A stretch of 22,100 nucleotides of DNA from UBA1672 sp050633325 (GTDB lineage: Bacteria; Pseudomonadota; Alphaproteobacteria; Micavibrionales; Micavibrionaceae). Under the pieces are notes generated by a model that was given only the letters and a program-made list of their open reading frames with translations, did not search any database and was not told the origin of the DNA. The position numbers and the translations under genes were made by a program. Location: NCBI GenBank assembly GCA_050633325.1, contig JBOEGH010000022.1, positions 1 through 22,100 on the forward strand, in the 5' to 3' direction. Shown in pieces: positions 6,236 through 13,924 of this stretch; the stretch's first letter is position 1; every line of letters begins with the position of its first letter.

Positions 6236-6264
6236 TTGATTGAAAAGATCATCTTGCATATATG
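6236..6264 (+). promoter_or_regulatory. Weak candidate promoter for the virB2-virD4 operon
   Basis: TTGATT (6236-6241) is followed after 17 bases by TATATG (6259-6264), each four of six to consensus. It lies directly after the inverted repeat at 6195-6235 and about 120 bases before the virB2 ATG. The region is AT-rich, so chance matches are frequent. Confidence 0.25.
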
Positions 6265-6384
6265 CTACTTCCACGACATAAAATGCTACCTGTGGTTATG
6301 GTATATGACTTTACAATCCTGATAAAAGAAAATAGACGTATCAGCTATATAAACATTAAAAGCGCGTGTAAAGGGGAAGCAACT

Positions 6385-6723
6385 ATGACTTCTTATAAAA
6401 ATATCAATATGATACGGATTATAACATTCTCATTTTTCTGCATCGTATTTATCACATTATCATCACCGGAAGCTCACGCCGCCGCAAGCGGTGGTGGTGG
6501 TGGTGGTGCATTATTCGGATCTTTAACTAATTTTCTAAATGCCTTGCAAGACCTCTTGACAGGAACATGGGCGCGGATTATTGCCATTATCGCCGTTGTT
6601 ATTCTAGGCTTTGGCTGGATGACAGGCCGTATTTCCTGGTACATTGCAGGATCAGTTATTGGCGGCATCATTCTCGTATTCGGTGCGGCAGCAATCGTAG
6701 ACAGCATTAGCGGTTCTATCTAA
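6385..6723 (+). CDS. virB2: VirB2 major pilin
   Basis: I chose the ATG at 6385 because AAGGGG lies eight bases upstream and a signal peptide follows directly. The frame is open further back to 6262, but that extension is not pilin-like. The 112-aa precursor has a signal peptide ending at EAHA near residue 32. A small mature pilin follows, starting with a glycine run (AASGGGGGG). Two hydrophobic helices, about 60-77 and 83-103, are joined by a short loop WMTGR. This is the VirB2/TrbC arrangement. The subunit forms the conjugative pilus. The first gene of the operon, it precedes virB3 by 39 bases. Confidence 0.9.
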   Translation: MTSYKNINMIRIITFSFFCIVFITLSSPEAHAAASGGGGGGALFGSLTNFLNALQDLLTGTWARIIAIIAVVILGFGWMTGRISWYIAGSVIGGIILVFGAAAIVDSISGSI

Positions 6724-6762
6724 AAGCAGGCCTCAAAAATCTGCGATAGAAAGGATGCGCCG

Positions 6763-7068
6763 ATGTCACAAGAAAACATCTCAACAGATACAGTTTATCT
6801 GGCTTTGACACGCCCTCCCATGACTATGGGCGTGCCGATGGATTTCTTTGGCGTCAATTTCATTCTAACCGGCATAGGGATTATTCTCTGCACGTCACTA
6901 TTCGCAATGTTTTGCGTCTTGATGTTTTTTTCTCTGCCGTTACACGGTATAGCCCTGCTCGCAACCAAAAATGACCCGCACTGGATCAATGTCTGGAAAA
7001 CCAGAATTGAAAAAATTGGCTTCACGACAAACCAACGATTCTGGAAGTCAAATAGCTATTTAGCATAG
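6763..7068 (+). CDS. virB3: VirB3 inner-membrane channel protein
   Basis: The 101-aa protein carries the family signature near its start, LTRPPMTMGVP (15-25), then one long hydrophobic hairpin over about 30-68 and a short basic cytoplasmic tail. VirB3 works with the VirB4 ATPase at the base of the channel in pilus assembly, and here it is separate from VirB4 and not fused. GAAAGGA stands upstream of the ATG. Its place between virB2 and virB4 supports the call. Confidence 0.9.
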   Translation: MSQENISTDTVYLALTRPPMTMGVPMDFFGVNFILTGIGIILCTSLFAMFCVLMFFSLPLHGIALLATKNDPHWINVWKTRIEKIGFTTNQRFWKSNSYLA

Positions 7069-7081
7069 GAAGGATTACGCA

Positions 7082-7327
7082 ATGATGAATGGACATTTAG
7101 AAATCCCGAATATCAGTAATGAAGAGGAAAACATAAAAAGCGCAATGAAAGATCAAATTCTCTTTCACACGGCATGGATTTATGACGCCTTGGTCTCAGC
7201 ATATCAAAGAGAAACCAATAACCAGCGCATCAGCGCGGAAATACGCACAATTCTAAAACAACATGCCTTCAACCTATATTTGGAGTGGCATAGAAATACC
7301 GCAAAAGAATACCATGAAATACGCTAA
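7082..7327 (+). CDS. Small hypothetical protein between virB3 and virB4
   Basis: This 81-aa hydrophilic protein has no signal peptide or membrane segment. It is mostly helical in character, with a Trp/His/Tyr-rich end (LYLEWHRNTAKEYHEI). GGAAGGA nine bases before the tandem ATG ATG is a good ribosome site, and the end overlaps the virB4 start by 14 bases, both signs of a real coupled gene. I do not recognise the family. A cytoplasmic helper of VirB3/VirB4 is only a guess from position. Confidence 0.7.
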   Translation: MMNGHLEIPNISNEEENIKSAMKDQILFHTAWIYDALVSAYQRETNNQRISAEIRTILKQHAFNLYLEWHRNTAKEYHEIR

Positions 7328-9698
7328 TTTTGCAAAAACAGAAAAACCAATCTCAAGCTTTGTACCCTATACGCGGTTTGTTGACCCTTCAACACTGCGT
7401 ACAAAAGACGGGTATTTGCTCCAAGTTATAAAGCTGGACGGTCTGGCTTTTGAAACCGCAGAAACAGAAGACTTAAATCACTATAAGAATGTCCGTGGCA
7501 ATCTCATTCATAATCTCTCGGACAGCCGCTTTGTGCTGTATCACCACATCATACGACGCGAAGTGCATGAAAGTCTGAATAGCTTCTTTGAAAATGATTT
7601 TTGTCGCCAGCTCGATCAGGTCTACGGTGCAAAACTGGCCAAAAAACGTATGTTCAAAAACGAACATTATATTAGCGTGTTACGCCGCCCTACTCCGGGC
7701 ATTCTAGGGCTGGCCGATAAGATAGGTCGCGTATTATCAAACAAAATTGACAAGCAGCTCTACGAGCAAACTCTACAGAATGACCTGAAAGCCCTGACAT
7801 CTGAAACCAAGGGTTTGATTGAGGGGTTGGCTTTGTATTCACCAAAACTTCTCACGCTTCAAGAAACAGACAACGGAACACTCTGCCCTTCCCTATCGTT
7901 TTTAGGGTTGCTTCTCAACCTTGAGGATGCGCCCGTTGCGCTGCCAGATGGCGGGATTGATACGTATTTTCCAAAGAAACGCCTTTCATTTGGAAAAGAG
8001 ACGTTTGAAGTGCGCGGGGCAGCCAACGGTGACATTAAACTCGGCGCAATGCTTTCTGTCAAAAAATACGGGACGCACACAGCAACCGGTATGCTTGATG
8101 GCCTCTTGCGCCTCCCACACGAATTTATTCTAACGCAAAGCTATGCCTGCGTTGACATGCAAACATCTTTAAACCGTATTCGCGACTGCCAGAGGAAAAT
8201 GGTTGCCGGTGAACAAGGCGCAGTCTCTTTGGAAGGCCAGCTCGATCAGGCGATTGATGAAGTCGCCTCCGGCCTTACAACATTTGGCGATCATCATTTA
8301 AGCCTATGCGCGATTGGAAAAAGCGCGCCAGAATTAGACAAGGCCGTAAACGCAGCTCTTAATGTATTCAAGCCTCTTGGCGTTCATGCAGTGAGAGAAG
8401 ATGTAAATATGGAGCCTGTTTTTTGGGCACAACTGCCGGGCAACCTATCCTACATTGCCCGCAGCTCCATGATCTCAAATCATAATTTTGCTGGATTTAC
8501 AGGATTTCATAATTTTCCGGCAGGACAAAGAAGCGGCAATCATTGGGGTGAAGCCGTAACATGCTTAGAGACAACATCAGGCACGCCCTACTGGTTTAAT
8601 TTCCATGAACCAAAGCGTGACGTTGGTAATTTTACTGTCTTCGGCCCTACCGGATACGGTAAAACCGTTCTGCTCTCGTTCCTTCATGCACAGGCACAAA
8701 AATTCAAGCCTAAAAGCTTTTTCTTTGATAAAGATCGCGGTGCGGAAGTTTACTTACGCGCAATTGGCGGCGAATATAATGTTGTCAGCGCAGGGCTTCC
8801 TTCCGGCCTTAATCCCCTACAGATTGATGATACACCTGAAAATCGGGCATTTTTACGCGACTGGCTACAAATTTTGCTCCGCACTGAAACACGCAAAGAT
8901 TTTACGGCCAAAGAACGTGAAATGATTGCTGACGTGGTGAATGCAAATTTCGAAGCGCCGTTTGAGCACCGCCGCTTATCTGTTCTCTGCAAGCTTTTTG
9001 GTGGTTTTGAGCATGACATTGATGAAACCCTGCAAGAGCGTTTATCCATGTGGCATTCGGGGGGCGAGCGAGCGTGGCTGTTTGATAATCCACAAGATAC
9101 GTTGTCTCTATCCGAACAGACCATTGGTTTTGATATGACCTCTATTTTAGATGATCCGTTAAGCCGTACGCCTTGGTTATTCTATATCTTCCACCGCATT
9201 AAAAATGCTCTGGAACAAAAACAAAAGACACTCATTATGTTGGATGAAGGTTGGAAACTCCTTGATGATCCGGTTTTTGCGCACACTATTAAAAATTGGC
9301 TTAAAACCGTGCGAAAACAAGGTGGATTAGTTGGTTTTGCAACACAAAGTACAGGTGATGCCACAAATAGCGTAATTGGCTCAACGATCTTAGAGCAAAG
9401 CCCTACACAGATTTTCTTACCCAATCCAAAAGCACGAGAAGAAGAATATTGCGGGCATTTTAGATTAACGCAGCAAGAGCTTTACACAATCCGTAATCTT
9501 ACAGCGCAGAGCCGTTGCTTTCTTATAAAGCAAGGTAAAGACTCCGTGATCGCAAAACTTGATCTATCCGGCATGGACGATTTTATCTCCATCCTTTCAG
9601 GGCGCACAGAAAATATTCGTATTCTTGATGAAGTACGAGAAGAATTTGAAACGCCGGAAGAATGGATACCACATTTTATAGAAAGGATCGCCGCATGA
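7314..9698 (+). CDS. virB4: VirB4 ATPase
   Basis: I chose the ATG at 7314 because the conserved part begins there (ISSFVPYTRFVDPSTLRTKDGYLL). The frame extends to 7263, but that stretch lies inside the 81-aa gene. The product is 794 aa, normal for VirB4. The N-terminal half is the CagE/TrbE/VirB4 domain. The C-terminal half is a RecA-like ATPase with Walker A GPTGYGKT at 444-451 and Walker B LIMLDE at 640-645. VirB4 is the large inner-membrane-associated ATPase that powers pilus assembly and substrate transfer. Translation is probably coupled both upstream (14-base overlap) and downstream (ATGA with virB5). Confidence 0.97.
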   Translation: MKYANFAKTEKPISSFVPYTRFVDPSTLRTKDGYLLQVIKLDGLAFETAETEDLNHYKNVRGNLIHNLSDSRFVLYHHIIRREVHESLNSFFENDFCRQLDQVYGAKLAKKRMFKNEHYISVLRRPTPGILGLADKIGRVLSNKIDKQLYEQTLQNDLKALTSETKGLIEGLALYSPKLLTLQETDNGTLCPSLSFLGLLLNLEDAPVALPDGGIDTYFPKKRLSFGKETFEVRGAANGDIKLGAMLSVKKYGTHTATGMLDGLLRLPHEFILTQSYACVDMQTSLNRIRDCQRKMVAGEQGAVSLEGQLDQAIDEVASGLTTFGDHHLSLCAIGKSAPELDKAVNAALNVFKPLGVHAVREDVNMEPVFWAQLPGNLSYIARSSMISNHNFAGFTGFHNFPAGQRSGNHWGEAVTCLETTSGTPYWFNFHEPKRDVGNFTVFGPTGYGKTVLLSFLHAQAQKFKPKSFFFDKDRGAEVYLRAIGGEYNVVSAGLPSGLNPLQIDDTPENRAFLRDWLQILLRTETRKDFTAKEREMIADVVNANFEAPFEHRRLSVLCKLFGGFEHDIDETLQERLSMWHSGGERAWLFDNPQDTLSLSEQTIGFDMTSILDDPLSRTPWLFYIFHRIKNALEQKQKTLIMLDEGWKLLDDPVFAHTIKNWLKTVRKQGGLVGFATQSTGDATNSVIGSTILEQSPTQIFLPNPKAREEEYCGHFRLTQQELYTIRNLTAQSRCFLIKQGKDSVIAKLDLSGMDDFISILSGRTENIRILDEVREEFETPEEWIPHFIERIAA

Positions 9699-10450
9699 GA
9701 AAAACACTAAAATCACGATTGCGCTTATGGACTGCGTGTGCAGGACTAGCCGCTTGTCTTCTTACGCCGCCCGCAAAGGCGCAAGGGATACCTGTTATTG
9801 ATTCAACCAGTATAGCGCAGACCATCTTGCAACTGGAACAAATGGCAGAAGATTATCAAAATCAGATCCAGCAACTCGATCAAGCTTTGGCCACCTATAA
9901 TTCCATCACAGGCGGACGAAGCCTTGGAGATTTGCGTAATTCAAGCGCAGAACAAGATTTGCGCCGCGCATTGCCACCGCATTTACAGGATTTAATCGGC
10001 CTGAATAACGCCTCCGGTCTTGGCAGCGCAGGCTTACAAACGCAAGGGATATACAATGATATTTTGACCACGTATCAGCCAGCTACAGGCGCTACGCTCA
10101 TACCAAGCGCCCCGACCAGTTCATTGGCAGGTGCTCATGATCGCTATTCTAATACGACCTATGCAGCGATGGCGGCGTCCGAAAGCTCTTATAATGCCGC
10201 AGTTGAACGCCTGCAAGGCTATGAAGAAATGCTACAGGAATTGAATGGCACACAAGACCTAAAAGCCTCTGTTGATCTTCTTGCACGCATTACCGCAGAA
10301 AACGGGATTTTACTTAATGAGCTGATGCGTATGCAATCCCTGCAAATGCAGCTCAATTCCTCGCGTCAAGGCTCAAACCTAACTGAGATACAACGCACCA
10401 ACAAAGCATATAAATACGACCCGGATGTGGCCGCACAAACATTTGACTAA
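9695..10450 (+). CDS. virB5: VirB5 minor pilin
   Basis: I chose the ATG at 9695, which overlaps the virB4 stop as ATGA and follows GAAAGGA. The longer frame to 9662 lies within virB4. The 251-aa precursor has a signal peptide (hydrophobic 10-22, likely cut near PAKAQG). The mature protein is helical: coiled-coil-like IAQTILQLEQMAEDYQNQI near 35-55 and another long helix in the C-terminal half. This is the TrbJ/VirB5 pattern for the pilus-tip adhesin-like subunit. Two lipoprotein genes follow. Confidence 0.88.
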   Translation: MRKTLKSRLRLWTACAGLAACLLTPPAKAQGIPVIDSTSIAQTILQLEQMAEDYQNQIQQLDQALATYNSITGGRSLGDLRNSSAEQDLRRALPPHLQDLIGLNNASGLGSAGLQTQGIYNDILTTYQPATGATLIPSAPTSSLAGAHDRYSNTTYAAMAASESSYNAAVERLQGYEEMLQELNGTQDLKASVDLLARITAENGILLNELMRMQSLQMQLNSSRQGSNLTEIQRTNKAYKYDPDVAAQTFD

Positions 10451-10464
10451 AAGGAGAAATAGAT

Positions 10465-10641
10465 ATGAAAAAACTTTTACTGATTTTACCAATACTGGCT
10501 TTAGCCGGATGCTCAACATTTGGACATAGCGATTTGAAATCGCCATGCAACGGCAAAACAGCGTCTTTGTCACAAAATCCCTGTGATCCGCTTCCAATCA
10601 ACATTGGAAGTCTCACAACAACAAATAAAAAGGCGGCTTAG
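10465..10641 (+). CDS. 58-aa lipoprotein, VirB7-like
   Basis: This short gene has an excellent ribosome site (AAGGAG) before the ATG at 10465 and ends with TAG at 10641. The product starts MKKLLLILPILALAGC, a lipoprotein signal with lipobox LAGC and Cys16 as the modified residue. The mature part is 43 residues with two more cysteines and a proline-rich end (NPCDPLPIN). Small lipoproteins of this kind serve as VirB7, anchoring VirB9 in the outer membrane. In classical operons virB7 lies after virB6, while here it precedes virB6, so the equivalence is functional inference. Confidence 0.8.
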   Translation: MKKLLLILPILALAGCSTFGHSDLKSPCNGKTASLSQNPCDPLPINIGSLTTTNKKAA

Positions 10642-10643
10642 CC

Positions 10644-11057
10644 ATGATGCATAACAAAACTATACTGCTCGCATTTTGTGCGACAACAATTCTAACGGCT
10701 TGCCAAGAAGAGCGTAAGAACCCTCTTTTGGACAAGCCTACACAGGAAGTCGTCCAGTGGATTTTTGAAAACACCGATTCAAAAATTGAAGATTGCGCAC
10801 AAAGCTGGGCTGAACCTAAAACAGCTCTATCAACAGATTTAGAACGATGTCAGAGCGTTGCTTCACAACTCGCAGAAGAAATGAATTATGTAGGATTCTC
10901 TCAGAATATACGTGTTGATGATCTCGATGTTCCGATTATTTGGCGGGAATTTAACGCAAAAGTTCAGAAAAGAGAGGAATGGAACGAGCATTTGAAAAAA
11001 CAGAAGAACGATCCGAACAGCATCTACAACACACCAGGAATGGATCTTTTAAAATAG
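10644..11057 (+). CDS. Lipoprotein in the entry-exclusion slot (Eex/TrbK-like position)
   Basis: The 137-aa protein has a lipoprotein signal (hydrophobic ILLAFCATTILTAC, modified Cys near residue 20). The mature hydrophilic domain has two spaced cysteines (IEDC near 52, ERC near 70) and a helical charged C-terminus. In IncP and IncN plasmids the exclusion lipoprotein gene (trbK, eex) lies exactly between the VirB5 and VirB6 homologues, as here. The WIFENTDSK..C pattern is loosely like EexN proteins. Such proteins prevent redundant transfer into a cell already carrying the element. The function is inferred from position and the lipobox, and an accessory VirB7 role is possible. A second ATG at 10647 is an equal start candidate. 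Confidence 0.75.
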   Translation: MMHNKTILLAFCATTILTACQEERKNPLLDKPTQEVVQWIFENTDSKIEDCAQSWAEPKTALSTDLERCQSVASQLAEEMNYVGFSQNIRVDDLDVPIIWREFNAKVQKREEWNEHLKKQKNDPNSIYNTPGMDLLK

Positions 11058-11067
11058 GAAGTGAATC

Positions 11068-12108
11068 ATGGCCTCACCCAATACTGTAGATAAATTCTTA
11101 GAAAACCTAGACACGATCATATTGAGTTTCGTGCAAGGCTCTTTCGGCAATTTGTCAGGGCCAATGGAAACCCTCTGGAAATCCATGTTCATCGTATTTA
11201 TTGCCTTTTATGGCTATAAAGTGATTATTAACGGGCGCTTTTCTGCCCATGATGGCGTAATCCATATAGCGAAAATGCTTGTCATTCTGGTTCTCATAAC
11301 CAGTTGGACTGATTTTCAGATTTTTATCATGGATGTCGTCAGTAACACACCTTCTGATTTAGCTGGAGAACTCATCAAAATAAATACAATCGGCTATACA
11401 GATGTTGATAATGCCAATACTGCCCTAGGTAATTTTTATGATGAGACTGCCGCAATATCAGGAAAAATACGTGAAGGGGCAGGATGGAACGGAATGATCG
11501 TTATTTTCAGTTGGGTCGTGTTTCTTTCTGGGCTGGCCTTAACCGGCTACGCGCTTATTCTAATCTCCCTATCTAAAATAGCGGTTGCCCTTATGTTGGC
11601 GGTTGCTCCGTTTTTTATTTTGATGCTGGTATTTGCACAAACTAAAACCCTGTTTGAAGGCTGGCTTCGTACCCTTTTAAATTACGCTCTCATTCCAATA
11701 TTTGTATACGGCTTGCTTTCTCTTCTTCTCGTTCTAGCAAACAAAGCATTAGCAAATATGGGCTTAAATGTCACGGCTACCAGTGAAATCATGACATACG
11801 CCGCCCCGTTTCTTCTGGTCTGCGTTATTTCAGTCGGGCTACTCATGCAGGTTATGAATCTGGCATCAGGTATTGCCGGCGGACTAAGTTTGCAAACAAT
11901 GGGGTTAGGAAAAATGGCCGCAAAAGGTATAGGTGCGGGCGCCGGTCTTGCCGGAGGCGTTGGCCGTATTCATGCAGATAAAGCTCTGGATAAAGGCTTT
12001 AAAACAGGCGCACACGCTAAAAATAAATCTTCTGACAGTGGCGCAAAAGACCCTAATGCTGAAAAAGTTAAAGCCGCCGTGTCCAAAAATAGAGAGATTA
12101 AGAAATGA
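11068..12108 (+). CDS. virB6: VirB6 polytopic inner-membrane channel protein
   Basis: The 346-aa protein has a hydrophilic N-terminus and several membrane segments (about 40-55, 65-85, 145-170, 170-192, 200-225 and 238-270), with the family's long central periplasmic region. The tail from about 280 is glycine- and alanine-rich, then lysine-rich, and likely cytoplasmic. Trp residues (TSWTDFQIF, WKSMFIVF) sit where TrbL/VirB6 proteins have them. VirB6 forms part of the inner-membrane pore. The ATG at 11068 follows GGAAGTG, and the stop overlaps virB8 as ATGA. Confidence 0.9.
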   Translation: MASPNTVDKFLENLDTIILSFVQGSFGNLSGPMETLWKSMFIVFIAFYGYKVIINGRFSAHDGVIHIAKMLVILVLITSWTDFQIFIMDVVSNTPSDLAGELIKINTIGYTDVDNANTALGNFYDETAAISGKIREGAGWNGMIVIFSWVVFLSGLALTGYALILISLSKIAVALMLAVAPFFILMLVFAQTKTLFEGWLRTLLNYALIPIFVYGLLSLLLVLANKALANMGLNVTATSEIMTYAAPFLLVCVISVGLLMQVMNLASGIAGGLSLQTMGLGKMAAKGIGAGAGLAGGVGRIHADKALDKGFKTGAHAKNKSSDSGAKDPNAEKVKAAVSKNREIKK

Positions 12109-12794
12109 CCGCACAAAACAATAAAGCGCTGAAACCTTCCGCCGATTATTTTGAAAACGGAGCAACGTGGGAACATGGCGTTTATGCCAATCTTGAAAAC
12201 TCCCGCAAACGAGCGTGGGTTGTGGCCTTTCTTTCTCTTGGACTGGCTGCGGCTTCTATATTATGCCTGATTTTATTACTGCCACTTAAAACATTCGAGC
12301 CTTACGTTGTTACGGTCGATCAATCCAGTGGCTATACAGAAATTACCCGCCCCCTCAAACAAGGTGCATTGTCAGAACAAGAAGCCATAACCGACAGTAA
12401 TTTAGTACGATACGTTACGTTGCGTGAAAGCTACAACCCACATATAACCCACGAGAATTATAATCTCGTTGCCTTGCTTTCAGATCAAAAAGCATTGCAG
12501 GAATATGAAGAACTCTGGAATGAAAATAATCCTGAAAACCCGTCCCGAATTGCAGGTGGTAAGGGAACCACGGACGTCAAAATCAAATCCGTTTCTCCCT
12601 TAAATAATGAAACATCGCAGGTGCGTTTTCTGACAAGAACACGAAAAGAAAACCGTGTTTACGAGTCACACTGGAATGCAATTATCACATTCCGCTACAC
12701 CCAAAAACCTATGAAAATGTTGGAGCGTTTTGATAACCCGCTCGGCTTTCAGGTCATATCCTATCGTAAATCTCAAGAAATATTGGAGAAGTAA
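12105..12794 (+). CDS. virB8: VirB8 inner-membrane scaffold protein
   Basis: The 229-aa bitopic protein has a cytoplasmic N-terminus, one membrane helix at about 40-63 (VVAFLSLGLAAASILCLILL) and a periplasmic NTF2-like domain. Family landmarks are LKTFEPYVVTVDQSSGYTE after the helix and FRYTQKPMKMLERFDNPLGF with VISYRKS near the end. VirB8 links the inner-membrane complex to VirB9 and VirB10. The start overlaps the virB6 stop (ATGA), and virB9 begins 3 bases after its stop. Confidence 0.95.
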   Translation: MTAQNNKALKPSADYFENGATWEHGVYANLENSRKRAWVVAFLSLGLAAASILCLILLLPLKTFEPYVVTVDQSSGYTEITRPLKQGALSEQEAITDSNLVRYVTLRESYNPHITHENYNLVALLSDQKALQEYEELWNENNPENPSRIAGGKGTTDVKIKSVSPLNNETSQVRFLTRTRKENRVYESHWNAIITFRYTQKPMKMLERFDNPLGFQVISYRKSQEILEK

Positions 12795-12797
12795 AAC

Positions 12798-13658
12798 ATG
12801 AAAAAACTGATACTCACAGTAGCTATAGCTCTTTGCATTGCGTCCCCCGCTTTTGCCGGAAAAACACCGCGCAACGGCTCTGCTGATGCGCGTGTAAAAA
12901 CCATTACCTATCATGATACGGATGTATTCCGTATTACAGCCCATTACGGGTTTTCAACCGTGATCGAATTTGATCGCACCGAAGACATAGAAACAATCTC
13001 TATGGGGGATAGTCAGGCATGGCAAACAATTAAGCCTTCGCGCGGCAATTTGCTCTTTATCAAACCGTTGGAGCAAAATGCCAATACAAACATGACCGTT
13101 GTGACAAACAAACGGATTTACACATTCGAGCTAACCGCGCGTTCCTCACAGTCTCATACATCAAAAAACCTGTCTTTTCGCATCCGTTTCGTCTATCCCG
13201 ACCAAATAGATATGCAGCTCGCCAATATTGCCAAAAGCAAAAATAACGGCTTTGAAGACAAAGATTTTTCCCCTTCAGCCGTTCCAGCAGAAGACTGGAA
13301 CTTTGACTATTCTTATGCCGGTGATAGAAGCCTACGCCCCAAACGCGCCTTTGACGACGGTATTTTCACATACTTCCAGTTTTCAAAAACAGGCAAAACA
13401 CCCGCTGTTTTCGCTGTAGACCCAGATGGTAATGAATCCATCGTGAATTATTCTATGCAGGGTAAATATCTGGTTGTTGAAAGCCTTGGCCGCCAATTTA
13501 CACTACGGGATGGCGATACAACGACGTGTATTTTTAATGACTCATATCCTGACATCGAGGCTGACCCGTTGGAATTAACCGTCAATGAAATGGAAGATGT
13601 GTCCGAGGAATCCGGTATCAATATTTCTTCCGCCGACAGCGCAGGATTTAACGATTAA
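12798..13658 (+). CDS. virB9: VirB9 core-complex protein
   Basis: The 286-aa precursor has a clear signal peptide (LILTVAIALCIASPAFA, cut near residue 20). The N-terminal domain includes the VirB9 blocks VIEFDRTEDIETISMGD and NLLFIKPLEQNANTNMTVVT. The C-terminal domain carries FDDGIFTYFQF and RQFTLRDGDTTTCIFND, the part that pairs with VirB7 and VirB10 in the outer-membrane core. An acidic tail of about 30 residues follows and is longer than usual. The 3-base gap after virB8 implies coupling. Confidence 0.95.
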   Translation: MKKLILTVAIALCIASPAFAGKTPRNGSADARVKTITYHDTDVFRITAHYGFSTVIEFDRTEDIETISMGDSQAWQTIKPSRGNLLFIKPLEQNANTNMTVVTNKRIYTFELTARSSQSHTSKNLSFRIRFVYPDQIDMQLANIAKSKNNGFEDKDFSPSAVPAEDWNFDYSYAGDRSLRPKRAFDDGIFTYFQFSKTGKTPAVFAVDPDGNESIVNYSMQGKYLVVESLGRQFTLRDGDTTTCIFNDSYPDIEADPLELTVNEMEDVSEESGINISSADSAGFND

Positions 13659-13675
13659 GAGAAAGAACAAAGGTC

Positions 13676-13924
13676 ATGACGCAAGACGTGACAAATGAAG
13701 ATATTAAAAGGCAGAATACGTGGAAAGCCATTGTTATCGGTGTTTCACTTCTGGTCGTTTTCCTCATTCTTCTGGACACGTACTATGACCAACAAAAGCC
13801 CCGCGAAACGCGCCCTCTCGTCCCTTTTACATTCACGCCGCCCCCGGAAGTACCGGAAGAGTTATTTAACCAGGAACAAGATACGGCACAACCAGCACAA
13901 GGATCTGTAAAAAATGAGCAATAA
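13676..13924 (+). CDS. 82-aa single-pass membrane protein with proline-rich periplasmic tail
   Basis: A short cytoplasmic N-terminus is followed by one helix (AIVIGVSLLVVFLILL, about 19-34) and a proline-rich tail (VPFTFTPPPEVPEEL). This layout mimics the first 80 residues of VirB10 or TonB. It ends 11 bases inside virB10 and begins 17 bases after virB9, with AAAGG before the ATG, so it is a genuine member of the operon. I recognise no family. It may be a partner or modulator of VirB10 in the core complex, which is inference only. Confidence 0.75.
   Translation: MTQDVTNEDIKRQNTWKAIVIGVSLLVVFLILLDTYYDQQKPRETRPLVPFTFTPPPEVPEELFNQEQDTAQPAQGSVKNEQ

Noticed and set aside
6262..6384. N-terminal extension of VirB2 by 41 codons
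   Set aside because: It would put a long hydrophilic stretch before the signal peptide, while AAGGGG directs initiation to 6385.
6474..6707. Minus-strand frame with a poly-proline end opposite virB2
   Set aside because: It is the mirror image of the glycine run and hydrophobic helices of the pilin.
8750..9124. Minus-strand frame of 124 codons inside virB4
   Set aside because: It overlaps the conserved ATPase domain of virB4 on the opposite strand and shows no family features or start signal.
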